A stretch of DNA of 64,000 nt from NCBI RefSeq assembly GCF_000222485.1, contig NC_015914.1, positions 4,818,001 through 4,882,000 of the forward strand. Reading direction: 5' to 3'. The notes under the pieces are model-generated. The model was not told the DNA's origin and did not search any database. It worked only from the letters and a program-made list of their open reading frames with translations. The stretch comes from Cyclobacterium marinum DSM 745 (GTDB lineage: Bacteria > Bacteroidota > Bacteroidia > Cytophagales > Cyclobacteriaceae). Position 1 is the first letter of the stretch; each line of letters begins with the position of its first letter. Positions 16,328-24,622 of this stretch are shown in pieces. Made by a program: the position numbers and the translations under genes.

Positions 16328-16346
16328 CCACGGGCTTCACCCGTGG
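16328..16346. repeat. CCACGGG-CTTCA-CCCGTGG palindrome
   Basis: Perfect 7-bp stem with a 5-nt loop, followed at once by a GGCTATTATAGTTTCAGCCC stretch. Short GC-rich palindromes of this form are frequent as dispersed intergenic repeats in Bacteroidota; a related CCCGT-AAAC-ACGGG stem occurs inside the MITE-like copy near 22066. Confidence 0.6.
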
Positions 16347-16572
16347 CTATTATAGTTTCAGCCCTTCAGGCTTCTCTGTTTCTTTAGGGAATGGCAAGAA
16401 TATCTAATCAAAATGAGATAACAATCCAAAAATATTCACTATCCCAAAATCTATTTGAAAATCAATTATCATCAAATCCTTTTAAGCGGAATGGGAAATT
16501 TCGAATTTTTAAAATTTTAAGAAACGTTTCTTTCTAAAATTTTGACCAGCCAAAAATTAGGGATGAAGACGG

Positions 16573-16748
16573 ATTAAACCCGAAATATTCAATAGCCAAT
16601 CTATTACGTGCTGAAATCGCTTCAAAATACCCAATCGTTGCTGTTTTCAATTTCACCATAGCGGTGCTATGCTAAAATATCCAAACAGCCTGATTTTCTT
16701 GCGATTGCAACACTTATCACGATTCCTATTACATTATCCGGGTTGAAG
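16573..16748. mobile_element. MITE-like dispersed repeat, copy 1
   Basis: About 176 bp. The left end reads TTAAACCCGAAATATTCAAT and the right end, complemented, TTCAACCCGGATAATGTAAT: imperfect terminal inverted repeats. The interior shares CTATTACGTGCTGAAATCGC and CGGTGCTATGCTAAAAT with the copy at 21913. It codes for nothing. Further copies: 26227, 32005, 44341 and 48211. Confidence 0.75.
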
Positions 16749-16758
16749 CAAAAATCTT

Positions 16759-17379
16759 TTAATTTTCATACTGTACTACTTCATCTTCCAGCCCTACACA
16801 AAGAAAAGCTCTTTTTAGCCCGTAATTTCTCCCATCCTTTGCTTCATAATTGGCGAAGAGGTCTCCATTTTCCCTAAAAGCTTTTTGGATGCCTTCCTCT
16901 TTGCCCATATTCATATTGAGTACCTTAAATAGCTCACCTGTGGAGTACCATTTTTTTTGCACCCCATGTAACTTTCCTGAATTATAATTTAGGTGGGAGA
17001 TTAAAAGGTGCCTTGAATCGGCAGACCAGGTTTTTTTCTCACCATGTAATTTCCCCTTGTGATAATGCGCTATGTGTTTGACTTGCCCATCTGGGTACCA
17101 GTCGATGGTTTCATTTTGCTTTCGACCTTCCAGGATACCCATCTTTTGTTTTATAGTGCCGTCAGGAAAATAAGTTAAAGCATAACCTGAAAATTTTTCC
17201 CCATCTAAGGTCCAAATCGAAATCTTGTTGTCATAAACAAGCCTTGATTTATCGATCGTACTTGAGGGAACCTCCAAGCGGGTGAATGTTTCCTGTTTAA
17301 GGCTTTTATCATCCTTTTTTGAGGCTTGTCCACAGCTGACGATCAATTGAATTAGAAGGATACACATTAAGTTTCTCAT
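16759..17379 (-). CDS. MORN-variant (YwqK-like) lipoprotein
   Basis: A 206-residue lipoprotein: signal MRNLMCILLIQLIVSCG with lipobox IVSC at Cys16. After a linker come tandem variant MORN repeats: YFPDGTIKQKMGILEGRKQ, WYPDGQVKHIAHYHKGKLHG, HLNYNSGKLHGVQKKWYSTG and FRENGDLFANYEAKDG. These W/Y-x-x-(D/S/N)-G-x-x-x units are those of proteins annotated as the YwqK family; the antitoxin label is historical and not supported here. It lies 83 bp behind the YHYH gene on the same strand and is probably in its operon. The repeats may hold a partner or the envelope. Precise function unknown. Confidence 0.72.
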   Translation of the reverse strand: MRNLMCILLIQLIVSCGQASKKDDKSLKQETFTRLEVPSSTIDKSRLVYDNKISIWTLDGEKFSGYALTYFPDGTIKQKMGILEGRKQNETIDWYPDGQVKHIAHYHKGKLHGEKKTWSADSRHLLISHLNYNSGKLHGVQKKWYSTGELFKVLNMNMGKEEGIQKAFRENGDLFANYEAKDGRNYGLKRAFLCVGLEDEVVQYEN

Positions 17380-17462
17380 GGATTATTAGTTATATTCTTG
17401 GTTCCCTTCCATTAAGTGAAATACTGGATAAGTTCTAATCAATAAATCAAAAAAGAACAAGT

Positions 17463-18359
17463 TTACATAATGGTGTTAGGAGTGCCTTGAAGGTCTACAC
17501 CAAATAACAGAATGTATGAACCTATATAGGTCTCGTTGATGATGTGATAATGATAAAATTCTTCTCCATCACTATGTTGGGTAGCAGCAATATGTCCACC
17601 TGAAGCGTCTAAATCTGAAGGGTGATCACTTGTAGCATCACATTTTCTTCCGTAGAGTAAAAAACCATCCTGTAGTATTCCTACTAGTTTTTCATCGTCA
17701 TAGGACAAAGTGGTGTTTTCCGTCACATTTGAAGCCTCCAAATGGTAATGGTAACCGGTAGGTCCCATATGCGCACCTGCATAGTCGAAACCAGAGGCTA
17801 CATTGGCAGATAATGCGATATTTGGACCTTCTTCATCATTAAAAATTGGAGCTCCGGTCACAGCGATGCCTATAGCCCCCAATCCTGTAGCTGACGTAGA
17901 AGAAGCCTTCTCCGGAGTAGCTTGCACAGTAAGTGTGTAACTCGTGCTTGATATAGTACCTGGAGACATTTGACTTTCATTGGCCACACTTGGTGCTATA
18001 TACAAGCTGTTGCTTTCGCTCCAGTAGGGTGAGGTATGATTTGGCAATCCGTTGGATTCAATGGTTATCTCATCGCCATCAAAAGAAACAGTCACCGCGT
18101 CTTCATTGAAATCATCGAAGGCTGCAACAGGTGTACTACCCGTGGAGGTTGCAATGGAGTCATCATCATCATTGCTGTCTGCTACATATCCACTGGGTTG
18201 GGTACAAGATGTGGTACTTACACTTGGATTTCCCAAACCGTCACCATCTGAATCTTGATACCATGTAGTTTCAGTACAAGTTTCTTCATCACTGGCGCAT
18301 GAAGAAAACAAAAGGCTTGATACTACAAAAACGAGTGTTAATAAACTTGGGACTTTCAT
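17463..18359 (-). CDS. YHYH-domain lipoprotein
   Basis: A 298-residue lipoprotein: lipobox LFSSC with Cys21, then a calcium-type linker (WYQDSDGDGLGNPS, DSNDDDDS) resembling thrombospondin type 3 repeats. The YHYH domain follows, with GAHMGPTGYHYHLEAS (YHYH at 203-206) and a second YHYH in GEEFYHYHIINET near the C-terminus, plus the conserved LLYGRKCDA and SDLDASGGH segments. The histidine-rich motifs suggest metal binding. YHYH proteins of marine bacteria are secreted and of unknown function. The neighbour downstream is a MORN-type lipoprotein. Domain call is strong; biochemical role unknown. Confidence 0.85.
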   Translation of the reverse strand: MKVPSLLTLVFVVSSLLFSSCASDEETCTETTWYQDSDGDGLGNPSVSTTSCTQPSGYVADSNDDDDSIATSTGSTPVAAFDDFNEDAVTVSFDGDEITIESNGLPNHTSPYWSESNSLYIAPSVANESQMSPGTISSTSYTLTVQATPEKASSTSATGLGAIGIAVTGAPIFNDEEGPNIALSANVASGFDYAGAHMGPTGYHYHLEASNVTENTTLSYDDEKLVGILQDGFLLYGRKCDATSDHPSDLDASGGHIAATQHSDGEEFYHYHIINETYIGSYILLFGVDLQGTPNTIM

Positions 18360-18637
18360 TATTCCTAAAATTAAAAATTGCTATTGAATAGAATCATTTA
18401 ATAAGTTAGACGGGCTAAAGGAAAAAATCCCTCGAATTTATTCAAAGTTTTTAATAGTTAAAGGAAAAATAGATAAAACCCGGATACTCAGGCAGTCTTT
18501 ATGGATTAAGGATAAGATTATTAAACTGAAAATGGTTTTTTTTAAATAATTAAAAAATTACAAATGTTCCGGTTGGTTGTTTTCGAATTTTAAGATTTAA
18601 AGCCATTTCCCTTTTGTATTTCCATTTTATTTCCTCC

Positions 18638-20170
18638 CTAAAAATGGCCAATATTATTGGGTTTTTTAGGAATGTTTTGCTCTTCCATCCTTTTCTGAAA
18701 AGCTTCCTTACTTTCACCTGGGCTTGGCCATACATCGCTGGGCCGATGGGCATCAGCCATCATTTTATTGATTTTTTCCACCATCTCCGTATTGTCATCA
18801 CTGATGTCATTTTGCTGTTGTGGGTCAGCTACCAAATTGTACAATTCCAAAGGACTACCATTGACTTTGTGGGCATAATATTCCCCCAACCTGATGGCTT
18901 GATTTTGATTGTGCTCCCAGTAAAGGTATTCATGTTGCTTTTGTACTCCACTGCTTGTAAGGGTTGGTAAAATACTGAGGCCGTCCAAACCTGCAGGAGG
19001 GCTAACTCTAGCCAATTCAGCTGCCGTGGGAAGGAAATCCCAAAAAGCCCAGATATGATCACTTTCAGAACCAGGAGCAATATGACCTGGCCAACGTGCC
19101 ATGGCAGGTACATGAAAACCCCCATCGTACTCATTGCTTTTATGTCCTCTTGTAGGGGATTGGTGATTGAAGAACTCACTCAATGTAGGGCCTTCTTTGA
19201 CATCGAGGTACCTTTTTTCATAGCCTTGACTAGAATCCCCATTGTCTGAAGCAAAGAATATGATGGTGTCATCATCCAAGCCCAAGGACTCCAATAAGTT
19301 CATTAATTTGCCCACTTCTGTATCCATACGGGAAACCATAGCCGCCCACTCTTTGTGTTGGATTGGCCAGTCTTTGTCCTTATATGCTCCAAGTTCAGGT
19401 ACGATAAGTGGTCCATGGGGCACTGTATTGGCGAGGTACAAGAAGAAAGGTTGGTCTTTGTTTTCCTTAACAAAATCCAAGGCCTTTTCGTTGATGATGT
19501 CAAAGGAATAAACAGCGGAAGAGGGGTCTTTGATGCCGTTTGGAATAACTTTTCCTTCCTCATCATAAGCACTGGCCTTGGAATAATTTTCAATTTCATA
19601 GTGGTTTTGGTTCCCTGGGAAAAATACTTTTTCTTGATTGTGATACAAGAATTGAGGGTAATAGGTATGGGCTTGGCGTTGGTTGAGATAACCGAAAAAT
19701 TCATCGAAACCCATCTTATTGGGGATTCCGGGTTGGTTTTCCAAGGCCAAACCCCATTTCCCAAACAGGCCGGTTTTGTAACCTGCTTCTTTGAGCAACA
19801 TGGCAACGGTATAATCTCCTTCTTGTAAAGATTCACGGTACGATTGGTACGAATTCCCCCTTACTCTGGCATGTCCCTGATGCAATCCCTGCATCAGAGA
19901 AGATCTGGAAGGAGCACAAACAGAACTACCTGCATAGGCATTGGTAAACTTGATTCCTTCATAGGCTATTCTGTCAATGTTTGGGGTTTTGATTTTTTCC
20001 TGCCCATAGCAGCCTAAGTCTCCCCAACTCAAGTCATCACTTAAAATAAATATGATATTCGGAGACCTTTCCTCTTTTATTTCCTTTTTATTGGAAGTAC
20101 AAGAAAAACACACACTAAAGGCCAAAGTAAGACTGATGATGTAAGAATGATAAGTACGTGTAATGTTCAT
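18638..20170 (-). CDS. Arylsulfatase (type I, formylglycine-dependent) lipoprotein
   Basis: A 510-residue S1-family sulfatase that hydrolyses sulfate esters, probably of polysaccharides. Signal with lipobox SVCFSC (Cys24), so it is likely anchored in the outer or inner membrane. Motifs: NIIFILSDDLSWGDLGCYG (metal-binding Asp45, Asp46), then SSVCAPSRSSLMQG where Cys85 in C-x-P-S-R is the residue oxidised to formylglycine by an FGE enzyme. GKWGLA (a catalytic Lys site), HGPLIVPE and IIFFASDNGDSSQG (distal Asp-Asn metal ligands) complete the active site. No FGE gene is in the window. The gene is 30 bp behind the alpha/beta hydrolase, on the same strand, so both may be co-transcribed. Substrate subfamily cannot be fixed from sequence alone. 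Confidence 0.9.
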   Translation of the reverse strand: MNITRTYHSYIISLTLAFSVCFSCTSNKKEIKEERSPNIIFILSDDLSWGDLGCYGQEKIKTPNIDRIAYEGIKFTNAYAGSSVCAPSRSSLMQGLHQGHARVRGNSYQSYRESLQEGDYTVAMLLKEAGYKTGLFGKWGLALENQPGIPNKMGFDEFFGYLNQRQAHTYYPQFLYHNQEKVFFPGNQNHYEIENYSKASAYDEEGKVIPNGIKDPSSAVYSFDIINEKALDFVKENKDQPFFLYLANTVPHGPLIVPELGAYKDKDWPIQHKEWAAMVSRMDTEVGKLMNLLESLGLDDDTIIFFASDNGDSSQGYEKRYLDVKEGPTLSEFFNHQSPTRGHKSNEYDGGFHVPAMARWPGHIAPGSESDHIWAFWDFLPTAAELARVSPPAGLDGLSILPTLTSSGVQKQHEYLYWEHNQNQAIRLGEYYAHKVNGSPLELYNLVADPQQQNDISDDNTEMVEKINKMMADAHRPSDVWPSPGESKEAFQKRMEEQNIPKKPNNIGHF

Positions 20171-20200
20171 GGAAAGTAGGATTAAGACTTTTGTGAATAT

Positions 20201-21757
20201 TTAAGGGGTAGCTGTAAGGGACTTGAGTCTGTCTATGGCATTCTGATTATGAGGGTTTAAATCAAGTGATTTTTTAAAATTTACAATGGCTTTTTTATGG
20301 TTGCCTAAATAAAGAAAGCCCTCAGCCAAACTATCATATAAATTGGCTGATTTGGGGTATAATCTGATTGCCAAATTAAATACATTCACCCCTTGATTTG
20401 AGGTTTTGGAATTAAAAATCAATTGAAGTCCTAGGGTATTTAAGCTTCCTTCCGGAAGGTTAAGGTTGGGGTGTTTAATTTTACTTTGCTCATATAGTTC
20501 CCATAGTCCATTGTAATCCTTTGCAGCAGCCAAATCATTGAAATCAATAAAAGTAAAGGCAGTGCTTTTTTGCCCCTTCTTTTGGTAGCTTATGATTTTA
20601 TTATTTGTTGAAATCTGCTCTAACTGGCCTTTGAAGGTTTTTTTTGCCATATTATCATCCAATAAATAGGCTTTCAAAAAACTCAAACTAAGTATTGATA
20701 CCCATTTATAAGCATTCATTATTTCAAGATCACTTTTGTCTTGTCTGGTGTCTCGAACTTCAAAAAGAACCCCAAGGGTGCTGAAATACGCATGGGTTAA
20801 ATCAAGAAATTTTAGTCGATAAGTTCGGTTGAGGGATAGGCTGTCATATAAATCAAACCTAGTATTAAGAGTCGAGTCAATCTTGTCTTCCTTGAGCACC
20901 ATTTCAGGAATGTCTTTTTGGGCCATATGTAAGTAGGGCACATCCAATTTGTTCAAATCGAAGAAGGGGGATTTTTTCAATAAAGCATACTGGTACCTTT
21001 CGGTACCATCCAGACTGACAATGGCCTTAATGTTTTCATTGCGCATCTGGGCAGTAACATTGGATAAGCCGCCAAAACTAAAGCCCATGACAGCGATTTT
21101 ATTGGGATCAACATTTGGGAGTTGCATGGCCTTTCTAATCAGGAACTCAACATCTCTGGCCTGGGTTTCTATTTCCTTTGCCAGGTTATTTCCAAACCAC
21201 CTCGTATCCGTTCCTCTACTGGGACTGGAAATGACTATAAAACCCTCGCTTGCCAGGTATTCGCACAGGGCGAAATTTTCAATGGAGGAAGCTTGAAAAC
21301 TTGGTGCATACACAACCATTGGATATTTTCCCTTGGCCTTTTTCAGATCAGTATAAGCATTGGTTTTCTCCTTAAGATGGGCTTGGTTGGCGGGACTGTT
21401 GGCATAATAAAACCAATTCAATATTTGTTCATTGGGAAGGTTTTCCCATTCCTCTTCCTCTTTTAAAATCTGAAGGTAATCAAGAACCCGTAGGGCTGCT
21501 ATACTGTCAACATTTTGGGAAGAAGGATACCATATGCTTGTAGGAATGGGCCTTGCGATTTTTTCATTGCTATAATCGTAAATTCTACTGTAGGTTCTGG
21601 AACTGTCTGCGCTGGTGTAATGCAGAAATCCAACGCTATAGGGGCCTTTGTCTAGGTCTATTTTAGCCAAGGAAGTTTGTCCATAATTTAAATGAACTTG
21701 AAAAATAATGAGGAGGAACGCTACAAGGAATTGCATGGTTTTATTATCTGAGTTCAT
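20201..21757 (-). CDS. Alpha/beta hydrolase (dienelactone/PAF-AH-like) with C-terminal TPR
   Basis: A 518-residue exported protein (hydrophobic FLVAFLLIIFQVHLNYG, residues 10-26). The catalytic domain has the oxyanion segment YPMVVYAPSFQ, EYLASEGFIVISSPSRG and the nucleophile elbow GFSFGG (Ser227), as in acetylhydrolase and dienelactone-hydrolase relatives. A DLTHAYFS stretch near residue 315 may carry the catalytic His. Residues 440-518 form TPR helices (NLYDSLAEGFLYLGNHKKA, then NFKKSLDLNPHNQNAIDRL), a fusion that is common in Bacteroidota esterases. The sulfatase gene follows after 30 bp, so a shared operon is likely, and the pair may remove acyl and sulfate groups from a polymer; that last point is speculation. 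Confidence 0.78.
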   Translation of the reverse strand: MNSDNKTMQFLVAFLLIIFQVHLNYGQTSLAKIDLDKGPYSVGFLHYTSADSSRTYSRIYDYSNEKIARPIPTSIWYPSSQNVDSIAALRVLDYLQILKEEEEWENLPNEQILNWFYYANSPANQAHLKEKTNAYTDLKKAKGKYPMVVYAPSFQASSIENFALCEYLASEGFIVISSPSRGTDTRWFGNNLAKEIETQARDVEFLIRKAMQLPNVDPNKIAVMGFSFGGLSNVTAQMRNENIKAIVSLDGTERYQYALLKKSPFFDLNKLDVPYLHMAQKDIPEMVLKEDKIDSTLNTRFDLYDSLSLNRTYRLKFLDLTHAYFSTLGVLFEVRDTRQDKSDLEIMNAYKWVSILSLSFLKAYLLDDNMAKKTFKGQLEQISTNNKIISYQKKGQKSTAFTFIDFNDLAAAKDYNGLWELYEQSKIKHPNLNLPEGSLNTLGLQLIFNSKTSNQGVNVFNLAIRLYPKSANLYDSLAEGFLYLGNHKKAIVNFKKSLDLNPHNQNAIDRLKSLTATP

Positions 21758-21912
21758 TGCAATGGCTGCCCTACTTCGGTAAAGATTGTGGGCTTAGGCT
21801 TCAACTTCCATTTGATAGTTAAGTATTGGCTTATAGGTAGCTGGCTAATTTTTATGTCCCTAATTTAATGGGATTTTAGTCCTAATAAAAGTTATATTTA
21901 CAACAAGTAGTA

Positions 21913-22111
21913 GATAATCCCGAAATATGCAATAGACATTCTATTACGTGCTGAAATCGCTTTAAAATCAGCTACTTAGTTGCTGTTTTCAATTTTAGCA
22001 TAGCGGTGCTATGCTAAAATTGAAAACAGTCTGATTTTCTTGCAATTGCAACACTTCCCGTAAACACGGGACAGGCTATTACGAATCCAATTACATAATC
22101 CGGGATAATGC
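21913..22111. mobile_element. MITE-like dispersed repeat, copy 2, with 22-bp perfect cruciform
   Basis: About 199 bp, the best-preserved copy. The ends, ATAATCCCGAAATATGCAAT and (complemented) ATTATCCCGGATTATGTAAT, match at 16 of 20 positions. The centre is a perfect inverted repeat: 22 bp at 21983-22004, a 3-nt loop GGT, and 22 bp at 22008-22029. A second stem, CCCGTAAACACGGG, sits near 22066. No coding capacity. Confidence 0.8.
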
Positions 22112-22209
22112 ATTGTTTATTCAAAATGGTTAAAATCGGTGTGATAATCTTTTATTTATAAGGATATGCCTTTTGAGTGTTTTATAAAATGATTTTATTT
22201 TGACGTAAA

Positions 22210-22242
22210 AATAAAAATGACCCAATCAGGGTCATTTTTATT
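22210..22242. terminator. Bidirectional hairpin terminator downstream of the nitroreductase
   Basis: AATAAAAATGACCC (22210-22223), loop AATCA, GGGTCATTTTTATT (22229-22242): a perfect 14-bp stem with A- and T-rich bases outside. It lies 94 bp past the nitroreductase stop on the minus strand. Confidence 0.8.
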
Positions 22243-22336
22243 AGCACATCGGTAGGTAATTACTTTCATACCCAATGTAATTCTGAATTGGGTAACCAAA
22301 TGATAATTAGGGTAAGCCTGTTAGCATCATTACTGT

Positions 22337-22996
22337 TTAGACAAGGGTAAAAATTTCTTGCTCTGGTAGTCTTGATTTTGGTGTCTTGTCTGTAGTGTTA
22401 AAATCTGTGGTTGTCCGGTAACCTATGGAAACGGCGGTTACTGAAGTAAATCCTTTTTCTCTTAAACCAAACTCCTCATCTAATGCTTTTACGTCAATAC
22501 CTTCCATAGGTACTGCATCGATGTTAAGAGCAGCCACTCCGAGTAAGAAATTGCCTATGTTTAAATAAACCTGTTTTTCTAACCAATGTGGTAGGTCTTT
22601 CAAATCGTATTTGTGGATGTTGGCAAAGGCATTTCTACCGCCATGCATACCTTGTTTTACCTGTTCATTTGGAAATCTACCATCCAGGTCTTCCACGGCC
22701 AAAACATGTTGCATATAGTCTTCATCTGCAGTGATTCTTGAACAAAATAATACGACATGGGAAGCATTTAATACCTTGGATTCATTGAAGGAATAAAACC
22801 CTTGTGTTCCTTTGGCAATTCGTTTTTTGCCTTCTTCAGTTGATGCAATAATAAAATGCCAAGGTTGTAAATTTGTACTAGAAGGACTCATCCTTAAAAG
22901 TGCCTTTACTTGGTCAAAATCTTCTTTTGAAATTTTCTTGTTTGGATCAAATTCTTTAGTGGAATATCGCCAGTTTAATACATTCTTTATGTCCAT
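22337..22996 (-). CDS. nfsB: NfsB-type NAD(P)H nitroreductase
   Basis: A 219-residue flavin nitroreductase of the oxygen-insensitive NfsB group. Signatures: NWRYSTKEFDPNKKIS at the N-terminus (FMN phosphate contact), LRMSPSSTNLQPWHFIIAS at 34-52, and the C-terminal IGYRTTTDFN. It reduces nitroaromatics, quinones or related electrophiles with NAD(P)H. It is divergently transcribed from an HxlR-family regulator 96 bp away, and the interval carries paired inverted operators, so regulation by that protein is very likely. Such pairs commonly respond to quinones or electrophilic stress; the inducer here is inference. Confidence 0.88.
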   Translation of the reverse strand: MDIKNVLNWRYSTKEFDPNKKISKEDFDQVKALLRMSPSSTNLQPWHFIIASTEEGKKRIAKGTQGFYSFNESKVLNASHVVLFCSRITADEDYMQHVLAVEDLDGRFPNEQVKQGMHGGRNAFANIHKYDLKDLPHWLEKQVYLNIGNFLLGVAALNIDAVPMEGIDVKALDEEFGLREKGFTSVTAVSIGYRTTTDFNTTDKTPKSRLPEQEIFTLV

Positions 22997-22998
22997 AA

Positions 22999-23080
22999 TT
23001 TTATACTATAAGATTTATAGTTGCAAAAGTAAAGATAGTGTTATAACTTTGCAATAACGGTCAAATTGGATAGTATAAAA
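22999..23080. promoter_or_regulatory. Paired inverted operator and promoter between nfsB and the HxlR gene
   Basis: TTTTATACTAT (22999-23009) and ATAGTATAAAA (23070-23080) are an 11-bp perfect inverted pair flanking the promoter region. A second palindrome, ACTATAA-GAT-TTATAGT, lies at 23005-23021. Between them is a plus-strand Bacteroidota promoter: TTG at 23021-23023, 20 bp, then TAACTTTG (TAnnTTTG box) at 23044-23051. An HxlR dimer bound at these sites would cover both divergent promoters. Confidence 0.6.
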
Positions 23081-23091
23081 TTTTTGAAAGA

Positions 23092-23436
23092 ATGTATAAA
23101 TTTAAAGGCAAAGAATACCCTTGTTGTGCCAGTCTAACGATGGGACTAATCGGTGGTAAGTGGAAAACAGTAATACTGTTTCACCTAAGAAATGAAGCCA
23201 TGAGGTACAATGAACTGAGGAAAGAAATGCCCACAGTTACAGAGCGTACTTTAAGCTTGCAATTGAAAACCTTAGAAGAAGATGGTATTATTAAAAGAAA
23301 GGTATATACCAGTAAACCCCCTCTTAAGGTAGTTTATTCCCTGACCGATTTTGGAAAAACATTGATTCCGGTGGTTCAATCCATAGCAGATTGGGGACAC
23401 AATGTTGTTCACAATGGCATTGAAGTTTCTGAATAA
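23092..23436 (+). CDS. HxlR-family winged-helix regulator
   Basis: A 114-residue MarR/HxlR-type regulator. The N-terminus has the conserved CC dipeptide (YPCCASLTMGLIGGKWK) shortly before GGKWK, which starts the first DNA-binding helix. MRYNELRKEMPTVTERTLSLQLKTLEEDGIIKR is the winged helix-turn-helix region, and YSLTDFGKTL the wing. HxlR proteins bind as dimers and many sense aldehydes, quinones or oxidants through an N-terminal cysteine, so the CC pair is a plausible sensor. It is divergent from the nitroreductase gene and probably controls both itself and that gene through the palindromes between them. Confidence 0.88.
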   Translation: MYKFKGKEYPCCASLTMGLIGGKWKTVILFHLRNEAMRYNELRKEMPTVTERTLSLQLKTLEEDGIIKRKVYTSKPPLKVVYSLTDFGKTLIPVVQSIADWGHNVVHNGIEVSE

Positions 23437-23465
23437 ATAATTTCTCGCAGGTATTTACCTATTTG

Positions 23466-24008
23466 TTATTGTAGAATTTTGTTGGCTTGTACCATATGAC
23501 GGTCATTGTGGTAAATGACAACCCTAAAAGTATCACCTAATTTCAATTTAATCCATTTTGAGATACTGATGGCCGTTTTGGTTTTGTTAAGGTCTACCAT
23601 TTTTGCCTTTTCGAGAAGATCTAATAGCTGTACTTGTTGGGTTAGAAACCGCTGGAGAGTTGTTTTGTCCAGTGAGCTACCTATAGGGTTTTTGTCCTTG
23701 AAGGTTTTCATTTTGTTCAATTTCTCTTTAGGAAGCATGGTTTTGGCAAAATAGTTACCAAGAAAACCTGATTTGAAGGTTGCATTTGATTCGGTTTTTG
23801 ATTTGCCTATGCTTCTGCTAATTTCCGGGATATAAAAATCTCCATAAAGGTTCAGATGTTCTATACATTCCAAAATACTCCATTTTTCCGATCCGGGTTT
23901 TTGATTCAGTATTTCTACGGATAAGCTATTGAATTTTTTAACCTGATTGATGTTAATCCGTGTTCGTTCCACCAAATCTTGTATTAATTTTTCTGAGGCT
24001 ATTTTCAT
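23466..24008 (-). CDS. DinB-superfamily metal-dependent protein
   Basis: A 180-residue four-helix-bundle protein. The DinB-like signature is spread over EKWSILECIEHLNLYGDFYIP near residues 60-80 (first His ligand) and VVIYHNDRHMVQANKIL at the C-terminus (H-x(3)-H). DinB/YfiT relatives are nickel- or zinc-binding, and some act as thiol transferases. No damage-repair role should be assumed from the name. The gene follows a Nudix and a Crp-like gene on the same strand with short gaps (53 bp to the Crp-like gene), so the three may form a transcript. Function unknown. Confidence 0.75.
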   Translation of the reverse strand: MKIASEKLIQDLVERTRININQVKKFNSLSVEILNQKPGSEKWSILECIEHLNLYGDFYIPEISRSIGKSKTESNATFKSGFLGNYFAKTMLPKEKLNKMKTFKDKNPIGSSLDKTTLQRFLTQQVQLLDLLEKAKMVDLNKTKTAISISKWIKLKLGDTFRVVIYHNDRHMVQANKILQ

Positions 24009-24061
24009 CGTTTTTTTTTAACAAAATTCGACGTAAATCAATTGTAAAACATTGATTTAGA

Positions 24062-24598
24062 TCAAGATTTTTTTAGCCTAGACAATGTCTCCGGTGTCAT
24101 TCTTAAGTAAGAAGCGATGTGTTTGTTAGGGATTTCCTGAAACAATTGAGGACTTCTGGCCAATACTCTTTTGTACCTTTTTAGAGGTGAGCTTGTTAAA
24201 ATATCTCGCTCTCTTTCCATCTGTTGGTAGATCAACTCTCCGAGCATCTGTTGCCAGGTATTGGAATATTCTATGCTGCTTTGAACGAAGCGCATAAAGG
24301 TAGTTTTTCTGATAACTTTTAACTCTGTTTTTTTAATTGCCTGAATGTATAAATCTGACGGCTTTTCAGTAATGAAGGAATCTAGAGCTGCGATAAAGTT
24401 ATTTTTATAACCAAACCGAATGCAGTTTTCTTCGAATTCTTCCAACACATAAATTCTCAAACTTCCACTTTTCACAAAGTAAAGATTTGTATCAATACTC
24501 CCTTTGATCTTTAAGTGTTCCTTTCGCTCTAATTCTACTTTTTTATCCCACAAGTTCAATTGATCAAATTTGGTTACAAAGGTGGAAATAGGATTCAT
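24062..24598 (-). CDS. Crp/Fnr-family transcriptional regulator
   Basis: A 178-residue regulator. The N-terminal cyclic-nucleotide-binding-like barrel is recognisable (LYFVKSGSLRIYVLEE), and the C-terminal HTH reads IPNKHIASYLRMTPETLSRLKK, the standard Crp-family Q/N-x-x-x-A-x-x-L recognition helix pattern of Bacteroidota. The ligand-binding region lacks the arginine-containing cAMP loop, so the effector is unlikely to be cAMP. A Bacteroidota-specific expansion of such proteins exists and most have unknown ligands. A second paralogue lies at 29478-30059. Confidence 0.82.
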   Translation of the reverse strand: MNPISTFVTKFDQLNLWDKKVELERKEHLKIKGSIDTNLYFVKSGSLRIYVLEEFEENCIRFGYKNNFIAALDSFITEKPSDLYIQAIKKTELKVIRKTTFMRFVQSSIEYSNTWQQMLGELIYQQMERERDILTSSPLKRYKRVLARSPQLFQEIPNKHIASYLRMTPETLSRLKKS

Positions 24599-24622
24599 TT
24601 TTTGGTTATAGTAAAATGTGTT

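Larger units (their letters stand above)
16035..16758. other. Repeat-rich intergenic region
   Basis: A 724-bp gap without a gene. It holds a CAGCATTGT-family hairpin (16261-16293), a palindromic CCACGGGCTTCACCCGTGG element (16328-16346) followed by a CCCTTCAGGCTTC motif, and a full MITE-like copy (16573-16748). These three repeat types side by side suggest a preferred landing zone between the convergent FMN_bind-like and MORN genes. Confidence 0.7.
21758..22336. other. Intergenic with MITE-like copy and terminator
   Basis: Between the hydrolase start and the nitroreductase stop. It contains a MITE-like element (21913-22111) and a strong bidirectional hairpin (22210-22242). Otherwise AT-rich, no gene seen. 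Confidence 0.65.

Noticed and set aside
16759..17379. Antitoxin function for the MORN lipoprotein
   Set aside because: The YwqK antitoxin label is inherited in databases; this copy is a lipoprotein next to a YHYH gene and has no toxin partner.
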